A stretch of DNA of 64,000 nt, taken from assembly GCF_002763455.1 (NCBI RefSeq), contig NZ_NIXK01000012.1:1-64000 (forward strand), written 5' to 3'. A program made the translations under genes and the position numbers. This DNA comes from Lentibacillus sediminis (GTDB taxonomy: Bacteria; Bacillota; Bacilli; Bacillales; Amphibacillaceae). Every line of letters starts with the position of its first letter. Within the stretch, counting starts at the first letter, position 1. The notes beneath the pieces were generated by a model, which was given only the letters and a program-made list of their open reading frames with translations, searched no databases and had not been told where the DNA came from. Below are positions 57,319-64,000 of this stretch, one piece after another.

Positions 57319-57454
57319 ACAGTGTAACTTTGTTTTAGAACACCGCCTTCACAAAACCGAAGAATGGCGTCTGTATCTTTTAAGTAGTTGAACAAACCCA
57401 TAACAGCAACGGTTTTGGAATAGGAAACTGTCACATATACTAGGATAAATTAAA
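57319..57454. other. Short gap between two terminators
   Basis: No supported gene. A minus-strand frame from GTG 57434 (about 42 codons) has no ribosome site and is not retained. Confidence 0.4.
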
Positions 57455-57488
57455 AAATCCATTTATAAAGAGGACTTAAAATGGATTT
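57455..57488 (-). terminator. Terminator of the SinI-like gene
   Basis: AAATCCATTTT / AAATGGATTT followed on the minus strand by TTTTTTAATTT, about 48 bases after the stop. Confidence 0.8.
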
Positions 57489-57535
57489 AAGATTGATAAA
57501 TCAGCGTTTAATTTTATTAAAGAGTTTGATCTTCC

Positions 57536-57772
57536 TTAGTGAAGAGCGTCAGGGCTTTTGTCAACGGAAAAGTCGCTCAAAATTTGACGCACTTCATTTA
57601 TATTGATTCCCATATCCCGTGCCATTTGCAGGAGTTCGACCCATTCCGGATCCACTGCATTATTTAAAGCCTGTTCCTTATCCTTTAATTGCTGTTCTTG
57701 GTATAATGGCCGCTCTCTCCTTTTCAACGTTGCGTCTGCAGGTTGCTCCATAACTTCTTTTTCTTTACTCAA
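57536..57772 (-). CDS. SinI-domain anti-repressor-like protein with an N-terminal extension
   Basis: 78 residues. The C-terminal half VDPEWVELLQMARDMGININ then EVRQILSDF matches the SinI helical hook that binds SinR in Bacillus biofilm control. SinI itself is about 57 residues; here about 38 extra charged residues (KRRERPLYQEQQLKDKEQA) precede the domain. No sinR is adjacent, so this is an orphan or distant partner. TTG 57772 has AGGGGGATG upstream; ATG 57751 is an alternative. Confidence 0.75.
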   Translation of the reverse strand: MSKEKEVMEQPADATLKRRERPLYQEQQLKDKEQALNNAVDPEWVELLQMARDMGININEVRQILSDFSVDKSPDALH

Positions 57773-57920
57773 AGGACATCCCCCTACTCAGATTCGTAGT
57801 ATAGTCAGCTCATCCTTCCCGTCTTACATCTGATGTCGTCATCTGCAATTTCCACTGCCCACACTCAGTACAATTACCCTATAAAGCTTTATAATTCCAA
57901 TTAATCCGTACATAGGATTA

Positions 57921-58511
57921 TCATCCAAGCAAATCAAGAATTGCTTCCGTCATATCATCGAGATCAACAGGTTCACCATCTATATGATGATGTAAGATAG
58001 CACCTGCTATGATGTCGTAGCACCTTATGGCCAACTTTCTTGAATCTTGTTCCTTTACGACCCATCCTTTCATTTTCAATCCATCTATAATGGTGCTAAT
58101 ATCCTCCACCCACTTCTGGTGATACTCCTGAAAAAAAGATTGCACCTTTGCATCATGACGGTTTTGGATATAGAAATCGTAAAAGACCAATGTCCATTTT
58201 GAAGATATAAACCGATTGAGAACCTGTTTACTCCAGTAGTCAACGGTGCTTTTGAAATCGCTGCCAGCAACAAGTCTCCCCTCTTCATTCTGGTCACCCT
58301 CAAAAAAGAATCCTTGATGATCCATCAGTTGAAAAAAGAAAGCCTGTTTATTTTTGAAATGAACATAAAAGGCGCCCTTTGTATACCCGGCTCTCGAAGT
58401 TATATCTTCAAGGGTGGTAGAAGCATATCCTTTTTCGCAAAACACTTCCACTCCAGTTTCTATTAATCGATTGTAGGTCTCTTCCCGCTTTTTCTGAAAC
58501 TTGTTCTTCAT
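57921..58511 (-). CDS. TetR/AcrR-family repressor
   Basis: 196 residues. N-terminal HTH: ETGVEVFCEKGYASTTLEDI then SRAGYTKGAFYVHFKNK; the ligand-binding domain follows. ATG 58511 has only a weak ribosome site. A 26-base perfect palindrome 86 bases upstream (58597-58622) is the probable operator, giving autorepression. The LmrB-like exporter downstream is a candidate target. Confidence 0.9.
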   Translation of the reverse strand: MKNKFQKKREETYNRLIETGVEVFCEKGYASTTLEDITSRAGYTKGAFYVHFKNKQAFFFQLMDHQGFFFEGDQNEEGRLVAGSDFKSTVDYWSKQVLNRFISSKWTLVFYDFYIQNRHDAKVQSFFQEYHQKWVEDISTIIDGLKMKGWVVKEQDSRKLAIRCYDIIAGAILHHHIDGEPVDLDDMTEAILDLLG

Positions 58512-58596
58512 TATTATTTCTAACCCCTTAGATCTGTTTAAATAACCTTCCCACTATCCGACGATGCTCAACCTGAGTATATCAGGACTGTTTAAA

Positions 58597-58622
58597 TTAA
58601 ATACTAACTGATTAGTATTTAA
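58597..58622. promoter_or_regulatory. Operator of the TetR regulator
   Basis: A perfect palindrome with 11-base arms TTAAATACTAA and TTAGTATTTAA around CTGA, typical in form and length for TetR/AcrR sites. Confidence 0.82.
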
Positions 58623-58744
58623 TTTTCAAGTGATTTTTTTAACTTTCAGCTATTTTTATATAAAAACCGGTGATTTTACCTTCTCCTCTTTCATCATTCG
58701 CGTTCATGATTTACAGAAAAGATAACTGTAACATGACCTATTAT

Positions 58745-58775
58745 TTGACTTAGAGTTGACTCAAAGAACTAGACT
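58745..58775 (+). promoter_or_regulatory. MerR-type promoter candidate upstream of doeA
   Basis: TTGACT, a 19-base spacer, TAGACT. The spacer contains AGAGTTGACTC, close to the AdhR-type palindrome (TTAGAGTTAACTCTAA) and related to the three MerR sites in the window. It lies about 130 bases before doeA. Confidence 0.45.
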
Positions 58776-58906
58776 GTTTAATTAAATAGGTTCTTCAGAG
58801 GGGAAAATGGGTTGTTTCTTTAATTTTATTCCATTACCAAGAGCAACTTTGAAAGAAAGAATTCATAAAATAAACATAACTTACAAAAGAAGGGAAGGGA
58901 TGGGTT

Positions 58907-60091
58907 GTGTTATTTTCTATTGCGGAATTTCAAGAACGGCTGGCTAATACAAAAAAGAGGATGGAATCAGAAGGCATTAATGTACTTCTGGTGACCGATC
59001 CGGCGAATATGAACTACTTAAGCGGATATGATGCATGGTCCTTTTACGTGCACCAGCTGCTTGTTGTAATCATAGATGAGGATCAGCCATATTGGATCGG
59101 ACGCGGGCTGGATGCAAATGCCGCCAGATATACCACATGGCTGGACCAGAATCACATTCAGTCCTATGGTGATCAATATGTTCATTCGGCCGTTAGACAT
59201 CCAATGGAGGTCGTAACTGATTTTATTAAAGGAAAGAGGCTGGATAAACAAACGATTGCGATGGAGTTGGATGCATATTATTTTACCGCGCAAAGCTATC
59301 TTCGGTTAGCCAAAGGGTTACCTGAAGCCAAACTGAGGGATGCAACAAATCTGGTGAACTGGGTGCGCAGCATGAAGTCAGATCAGGAAATTACCTATAT
59401 GAAGCAAGCAGCCAGAATTTCGGAAAAAACAATGCACGCGGCGTATAATGCACTTAATGAGGGAGTGCGCGAGAGTGAGGTAGCTGCGGCCATTTCTTAC
59501 GCACAAATAAGCGGCACGGAAGAATTTGGCGGGGATTACCCGGCGATCGTTCCATTATTACCGACAGGTGAAAAAACGTCTGCATGTCATTTAACCTGGA
59601 CCGATGATACATTCCGCGCAGGAGATCCGGTTATTATTGAATTGGCAGGCTGTTACAAACGCTATCATTCGCCACTTGCCCGTACAGCGGTTGTTGGGAT
59701 GCCTTCAGAAGAAGTATATCGCCTGAGTGAAACAGTTATCGAAGGCATCAATGAGGCATTGGATATCATCAAACCTGGTGTAACCTGTGAGGAAGTTGAG
59801 CTTGCCTGGCGCAGATCGCTTGATCGGAATGGCTATAAAAAGGATTCCCGTATCGGATACTCTGTCGGACTCAATTATCCACCGGACTGGGGAGAGCATA
59901 CAGCCAGTCTCAGACCGGGAGATCAGACGATATTAAAACCTAATATGACGTTTCACATGATACCAACCATGGATCTCGGGCATATCGGTATGGAAATCAG
60001 TGAAACCTTCCGGGTAACCGAAACAGGCTATGAACTGCTCAGTAATTTCCCGCGTGAATTACTGATTAAGCCGAATGCTCATCTGGCGTGA
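58907..60091 (+). CDS. doeA: Ectoine hydrolase (M24 peptidase family)
   Basis: 394 residues. Two-domain creatinase/prolidase fold with GYDAWSFYVHQLLVV and PYWIGRGLDANAARY in the N-domain, and SVGLNYPPDWGEHTASLRPGD in the C-domain, the pattern of DoeA/EutD enzymes that open the ectoine ring to acetyl-diaminobutyrate. M24 metal ligands are not conserved: IIELAGCYKRYHSPLART lacks the two Asp of DxG ... D. The next enzymes (DoeB, C, D) are not adjacent. GTG 58907 follows GGGAAGGGATGGG. Confidence 0.8.
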   Translation: MLFSIAEFQERLANTKKRMESEGINVLLVTDPANMNYLSGYDAWSFYVHQLLVVIIDEDQPYWIGRGLDANAARYTTWLDQNHIQSYGDQYVHSAVRHPMEVVTDFIKGKRLDKQTIAMELDAYYFTAQSYLRLAKGLPEAKLRDATNLVNWVRSMKSDQEITYMKQAARISEKTMHAAYNALNEGVRESEVAAAISYAQISGTEEFGGDYPAIVPLLPTGEKTSACHLTWTDDTFRAGDPVIIELAGCYKRYHSPLARTAVVGMPSEEVYRLSETVIEGINEALDIIKPGVTCEEVELAWRRSLDRNGYKKDSRIGYSVGLNYPPDWGEHTASLRPGDQTILKPNMTFHMIPTMDLGHIGMEISETFRVTETGYELLSNFPRELLIKPNAHLA

Positions 60092-60113
60092 TAAGCATAA
60101 AGGTAATCTAATA

Positions 60114-60150
60114 AAAGCCACCTAATCAACAACATAGATCAGGTGGCTTT
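60114..60150. terminator. Bidirectional terminator between doeA and the DUF2255 gene
   Basis: AAAGCCACCTAATC / GATCAGGTGGCTTT with flanking A and T runs, placed between convergent genes. Confidence 0.85.
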
Positions 60151-60160
60151 GTAAATTGCT

Positions 60161-60547
60161 TTATTCATTTCGAGGCAAAATTAATACAGTTGCACTTACA
60201 GGTTCTTCCCTTAACATAGGTGGAAGATAGCTGCTGTCACCGTATTTTTCTTTATAGGCTGCGTCTATTTTTTCTGTTAAGGCGGAATCATTTTCTACAG
60301 GTTCAAAACTAACATCGTATTCTTCCCCAGCCAGTTTTATTTTGCCAGCTTTTTGCACAACAGCGGAATTATACCACCGTGAATTTTGGCCGTTATAAGC
60401 TCTTACATAGAGGTTGCCATCTGCAACAACGGACCAGATCCATGTTGGTGTTCCGGGAGTTTTTCCGTCACTGTAAAATGGTGATACATACATATCATCC
60501 GCCTGGGAAAAATCAGCAAGCTGTTCTTGAGTCCAGTTGGCTTGCAT
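60161..60547 (-). CDS. DUF2255 family protein
   Basis: 128 residues from ATG 60547 (GGAGGTG 6 bases upstream). GTPTWIWSVVADGNLYVRAYNGQNSRWY is the conserved core of DUF2255, a small split-barrel fold related to flavin-binding proteins. Function unknown. Only one gene in its transcript. Confidence 0.85.
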   Translation of the reverse strand: MQANWTQEQLADFSQADDMYVSPFYSDGKTPGTPTWIWSVVADGNLYVRAYNGQNSRWYNSAVVQKAGKIKLAGEEYDVSFEPVENDSALTEKIDAAYKEKYGDSSYLPPMLREEPVSATVLILPRNE

Positions 60548-60695
60548 TGCTTTCACCTCCTTTTCTATTTATTTTCATGGTAATACTTCGAGCCGACTTT
60601 AAGTCAAGGATAATGATTGTGATCCTCCAAATGTTTACAGAGAGTTTGTATGTGGAACCCTATAAAAATAATAGAGCTCTTAGACGGAGGAATAG

Positions 60696-61410
60696 ATGAT
60701 GGAACCAACAGAAATGCAAAAAGGAAGCACTCCGAGACAAAAACAGGAAAAACAGCCCGGAATAGAATCAAAAATGAACCCCCTTCCACATCAGCCTACT
60801 GATTACAAAGGATCAGATAAATTGAAAGGAAAAAACGCACTGATTACCGGTGGCGATAGTGGAATTGGTCGAGCTGTTGCTATTTTATATGCAAAAGAAG
60901 GTGCAAACGTAGCGATTTCCTATCTAGATGAACATGAAGATTCGGAGGAAACGAAGAAATTAGTAGAGGCAGAAGGATCCCAATGCCTGCTCCTTCCCGG
61001 GGATATTAAAGAAGAATCACATTGTATCGATCTGGTCGAAAAAACAGTAGAAGCATTTGGCAGGATCAATATTTTAGTAAATAATCAATGCTTATAAAGG
61101 AAATGCCGTACTCATGGATTATTCCGCGACAAAAGGTGCGATTACTGCTTTCACAAGAAGTATTGCGCAAAGCCTTGCCAAGAAAGGAATCCGGGCAAAC
61201 ACGGTTGCTCCAGGGCCTGTCTGGACTCCACTTATCCCTTCCTCCTTTGACGAAGATGGTGTAGAAAATTTTGGCCAGAATTCCTTAATGGGACGCCCGG
61301 GCCAGCCATCTGAACATGCCTGGCCATATGTCATGCTTGCAGCAAAAGAATCCTCTTACATGACAGGGCAAGCCATTCATATTAATGGTGGGAGTTGGAC
61401 ATCGTCTTGA
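60696..61410 (+). pseudogene. SDR-family oxidoreductase (YdaD/YhxD-like) with an internal deletion
   Basis: The start at 60696 (GGAGGAATAG) opens a typical general-stress SDR: a basic N-terminal tail, ALITGGDSGIGRAVAILYAK, and FGRINILVNN. After NN the sequence jumps to NAYKGNAVLMDYSATKGAI in another frame (junction near 61085), so about 55-60 residues spanning the catalytic serine and the middle strands are missing. The rest, with YSATK and GQAIHINGGSW, runs to 61410. The deletion changes frame, so the gene is dead. Confidence 0.85.
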
Positions 61411-61550
61411 TGAAAAAATGTCATCGATAGCTGGCAGTGGCTTGTCGGTGGCTTTTTTATGCCATTTTCATTTCAAATTATTGTCACAGAATCTTTTTAT
61501 TAAGGTTTTCATCTCATCATGTTAAAAAAATAATTAAATAAATTTATCTC

Positions 61551-61581
61551 TTGACCTCGAGTTAACTATAAGTAATAAGCT
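61551..61581 (+). promoter_or_regulatory. Orphan MerR-regulated promoter (site 3)
   Basis: TTGACC, 19-base spacer, TAAGCT, with the same 15-base core (GACCTCGAGTTAACT) as sites 1 and 2. The transcript would enter a 6-codon frame MNRRYF (61614-61634, after AGGAATTGAA) and then the DUF2812 remnant on the other strand. The gene it once served appears lost. Confidence 0.7.
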
Positions 61582-61630
61582 TATTGTGTAAGAGAAAAAA
61601 TGCAGGAATTGAAATGAACAGGAGATATTT

Positions 61631-61834
61631 TTAATCCAAGTTCTGGAAACTTACCTTTTTCGGAGAACCCTTTACAAAATAATATTTAATTCCAAACTTA
61701 CTTATTCGAATAAGGTTATAACCCTTTGCTTCCATCGCTTCCAGCCATTTTTCTAGCTTATCTGGAGAATATTGCCCGGCCACTCTTCTTTTTACAATAA
61801 CTTGCTCATTCTTTTTTAAGAATTGTTCATCCAC
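61631..61834 (-). pseudogene. DUF2812 protein, N-terminal fragment
   Basis: 67 residues from GTG 61834: a DUF2812 start with SPDKLEKWLEAMEAKGYNLI and YYFVKGSPKKVSFQNLD, stopping where the family normally continues for over 100 residues. It lies 11 bases after the other DUF2812 fragment, the usual tandem arrangement. Truncated at the 3' end. Confidence 0.5.
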
Positions 61835-61845
61835 ATACCCAGGTG

Positions 61846-62214
61846 TTACTTGAGAGGATCGGCTGGCTCCTCCCATCTCAAATCGTTTATTCGTTTGTAA
61901 AGTTTTATAGCGGAATATGGCACGAGTGTGCAAAGGGTTATCCCAACGGCAAGGGTTATAATCCACATGGGACTTCCCTCAATATTCACCTCTGCAGCAG
62001 GATTGAATAATGTAAACAGACTTATCAACACCATCGACAGTGATGATAAAATTATATAAATAAATATCCCAACAAAGAAATTCATCAACACTTTATTCCG
62101 TTTGATAATCCCTTCTCGCTCGGGAAAGACTTTAATATCCCTTTTTGGCTGGTTATTTTGAATCACCTGCCAATTACGGTGGTGATATACTTGCTTCCAA
62201 CCATTGTTTTTCAA
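61846..62214 (-). pseudogene. DUF2812 protein, C-terminal membrane fragment
   Basis: 122 residues of frame starting NNGWKQVYHHRNWQVIQNN, the boundary between the soluble and membrane parts of DUF2812, followed by two membrane helices (about 45-70 and 83-105). The first ~120 residues are missing: at about 62216 the sequence changes abruptly to a Fic gene on the other strand. A TTG at 62214 could start it, but without ribosome site. Confidence 0.55.
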
Positions 62215-62217
62215 TGT

Positions 62218-62800
62218 GTCGGGCCATAACTTTGCCAGAAGCTGTTTCCATTATACTAAATAATACGCTTCCTAATAGACCTAATATATCTAGAAGTGAA
62301 TTTTATGAAGTAGACAATCACCAGCAGACATTCGAATACATGATAGATAAAATAGATAATAACGCTGTGTCCGCAGTTAAAGATATACATGAAAATTTAA
62401 CAGACCGCCTGCAACATGATAAAGGGAAATTCAAGACGGAAGAAAATTTTATTAAAGGCACAGAATTTTCAACAGCACCACCTGAATTGGTTCCGCAACT
62501 AATGGATCAATTAATTGGTAATTTGAATTATCGATTGGAAAATAGTCATTCAGATGATGGTAAACTGTGTGCTATACTGGAGGCATATATTCAGTTTGAA
62601 AAAATTCATCCCTTTTCAGACGGAAATGGCAGAACAGGAAGGATGGTAATGAATTATTCGCTATTGGAAAATAATTTACCTCCAATTATAATCAAAAAAG
62701 AAGATAAGAATACGTATATACACATACTGGTGAAGCACAAATAAAAGAATACCCCAGCAAAGAGGATATTGAGCACTTTGTTCAATTGGTAAAACAATAA
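62218..62800 (+). pseudogene. Fic-family protein, 5'-truncated and frameshifted
   Basis: The frame opens at the junction with TLPEAVSIILNNTLPN and carries the complete Fic motif HPFSDGNGRTGR. The inhibitory-helix region and start are missing. Near 62728 the frame shifts: after NTYIHI the next frame continues TGEAQIKEYPSKEDIEHF to a stop at 62800. Fic enzymes transfer AMP to target proteins; the catalytic core is intact but the gene is broken at both ends. Confidence 0.75.
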
Positions 62801-62883
62801 TGGAACACGAAAAAAGGAGAATGGTCTCGTTTTCGAGAAAGAATAAGTAAATGAACTTGGAGATATAAAACGAGTAGGTTATA

Positions 62884-63342
62884 TACAAACCAAAAGAGGT
62901 TATAAGAAACGTAAGAAGAAAAAATCATGGAGGTGGACAGCTTATATGAATAAATCACTTATCACTTTTGCTGTGTTTGCGGTTCTAACTATTGTGTACT
63001 TTGCAGGAGTTGAACCAATAGTGGGCATGTAATAAGATAAAATTATTTAGCAGAAGCAGATGCCCCTGGGCGTCTGCTTCTTTTGCTTAGTAAAAGCTGT
63101 CTGCAGTTGAGCTGGGTTATGAGCAAGGGAGGTGAGTAAGTGTGCAAGCTTAATGAATTAACATGATATACCGGATTAAGCACTAAAGGTTAAATCAAAC
63201 CAAAAAAGGTTATAAGAAACATAAGAAGAATTTTTTAAAAACATGGAAGTGGGTAGCTTATAGGAATAAAGCGCTTGTCACTTTTCTTGTGTTTGCGGTT
63301 CTAACCATTTTGTACTTTGCAGGGGTTAAATCAATGGTATGA
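62884..63342 (+). repeat. Tandem duplication containing the small membrane ORF
   Basis: Copy 1 (about 62884-63032) and copy 2 (about 63193-63342) align over about 150 bases. Shared stretches include GGTTATAAGAAAC, GTGTTTGCGGTTCTAAC and TACTTTGCAGG. In copy 2 the start ATG reads AGG (63258-63260 region) and the ribosome site is weakened (GGAAGTGG), so copy 2 looks dead, though its amino-acid pattern is kept. Confidence 0.75.
62946..63032 (+). CDS. 28-residue membrane peptide, copy 1
   Basis: ATG 62946 with AGGTGG 9 bases upstream encodes MNKSLITFAVFAVLTIVYFA then GVEPIVGM, a single membrane helix with a short charged start. The frame upstream to 62828 is also open and very basic (KRGYKKRKKKKSWRW) but has no standard start. 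A diverged tandem copy lies at 63193-63342. No family recognised; size and hydrophobicity would fit a small membrane regulator or toxin, as inference only. Confidence 0.45.
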   Translation: MNKSLITFAVFAVLTIVYFAGVEPIVGM

Positions 63343-63636
63343 TGCTGATAGCGAACATGCAACAATAAGGGAAAACAACAAAGCTGTTTGGACGTGAAAT
63401 GCCCAAACAGTTGCTGTCTTTAATCCTTAAAAGAGACGAAAACTTTTCTAATAACTTCTGCCAAAAAGCATCTGGAATTTTCGCTTTCAAGATATTAACT
63501 CGTTTAAAAAATTTCCAGTTCTTTCTGTCCCCTGCCTTTTATCCCACTTTTATTTACAGTCTATTTAATGAGCCTTAACACTACTTTACTATCTCTTCTA
63601 CAACAGATTAATAGATTGGAGGGCAATCTGTACTCA
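63343..63636. other. Intergenic region before the last gene
   Basis: No supported gene. A hairpin AGCTGTTTGG / CCAAACAGTTGCT (63382-63415) followed by TCTTTAATCCTT could be a weak terminator. The rest is AT-rich and probably holds the promoter of the downstream gene. Confidence 0.45.
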
Positions 63637-64000
63637 ATGCTAAATAACGGAAAACCGAACGGGCTTATGCTTGTGGCACTCTTGATGGTTTTTTCACTTT
63701 TAACCATGCTGCCGAATCAAGCGGTCAATCCGACAAATACGGAATCAGCGCCCTATCAGGCTTCGCGTATTTCCTTTGTTCCCGGGGCAGATGTGACACA
63801 GTTCAATTTTTCATGGTATTCACCGTACACAACAGATCCTGGAGTGATTCAATATAAAAAGATTTCCGATCCAGCCTTTACAGAGGTGGAAGCCACTTTA
63901 AAGCTTGCTTCCCCCGGGTACACCGCCCATGAAGGGACGATTACCGGGCTTGAGCGGAACACGGAATATGAATATCGACTGGGAGACGGTAATGGAAATT
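63637..64000 (+). CDS. Purple-acid-phosphatase-type secreted metallophosphoesterase, 5' part
   Basis: Open from ATG 63637 to the window end (121 codons). A signal peptide is clear: GLMLVALLMVFSLLTMLPNQ-type hydrophobic core at about residues 9-27. The next region, ISFVPGADVTQFNFSWYS ... YTAHEGTITGLERNTEYEYRLGDG, is the fibronectin-like N-terminal domain that precedes purple acid phosphatase domains. The catalytic domain is outside the window. GGAGG lies 15 bases upstream, rather far; a start a few codons earlier is possible. Confidence 0.65.
   Translation, partial: MLNNGKPNGLMLVALLMVFSLLTMLPNQAVNPTNTESAPYQASRISFVPGADVTQFNFSWYSPYTTDPGVIQYKKISDPAFTEVEATLKLASPGYTAHEGTITGLERNTEYEYRLGDGNGN

Noticed and set aside
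57297-57434. Minus-strand frame of about 42 codons from GTG 57434
   Set aside because: No ribosome site, and it runs into the terminator hairpin at 57287-57316.

Overview
The window reads as chromosome of a low-GC, Gram-positive, spore-former-type Bacillaceae, most like the moderately halophilic genera (Oceanobacillus, Virgibacillus, Lentibacillus type). The reasons are AGGAGG-type ribosome sites, SigA-type promoters with 17-base spacers, cre sites, LicT/RAT antitermination, a SinI-domain protein, DUF3231, DUF2812 and DUF4256 proteins, class I fructose-bisphosphate aldolase, and a DoeA-type ectoine hydrolase. The genus is an inference; no rRNA or marker gene is present.

Layout. 1-980: an IS200/IS605 element (tnpA, 5' end of tnpB) interrupting a DinB-family gene. 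980-12000: small metabolic and membrane genes (phosphatase, aldolase, VWA lipoprotein, UppS paralogue, HTH/DUF2975 pair, SDR, MBL hydrolase), with two broken genes (DJ-1/PfpI, AhpD-like). 12090-15450: a two-component system with a BcrA-type ABC exporter. 15450-16380: a gene-poor stretch with a 36-residue small ORF and a possible structured RNA. 16380-20520: LysR/TauE pair, UDG-like protein coupled to an orphan AbrB-like protein, membrane protein. 20580-27110: a beta-glucoside locus (licT, bglP, two GH1 phospho-glucosidases) with three promoter-cre-RAT-terminator modules. 27160-31160: ROK regulator, sugar-type MFS permease, dead HAD phosphatase, remnant of a TrpB-like gene, ornithine cyclodeaminase. 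31490-40010: glycosyltransferase, nitronate monooxygenase, MFS, SLC13 transporter, aldo/keto reductase, DUF3231, DUF2798. 40190-43240: copper operon csoR-copA-copZ. 43375-48224: broken acetyltransferase, AKR, HAD, and a GH4 phospho-beta-glucosidase divergent from an RpiR regulator. 48300-60550: DUF1385, PQQ-type sugar dehydrogenase, ATP-grasp, RibD-like remnants, NmlR/AdhR-type MerR regulator, NhaC antiporter, DUF4256, LmrB-like exporter, SinI-like protein, TetR regulator, DoeA, DUF2255. 60690-63350: a graveyard (SDR with internal deletion, DUF2812 and Fic fragments, a duplicated tiny membrane ORF). The window ends inside a purple-acid-phosphatase-type secreted protein.

How it fits together. 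Sugar uptake and hydrolysis dominate: bglP phosphorylates beta-glucosides, two GH1 enzymes and one GH4 enzyme cleave them, and the class I aldolase feeds glycolysis; control is by LicT antitermination plus CcpA, RpiR and ROK repressors. Several regulators have clear palindromes near their own genes (CsoR, TetR, RpiR, ROK, MerR). The most informative regulatory finds are the triple RAT architecture and three copies of a 15-base MerR-type site, two of which feed broken or missing genes. About ten broken genes in 64 kb, several breaking in homopolymers, mean that either genome decay or consensus error must be considered.
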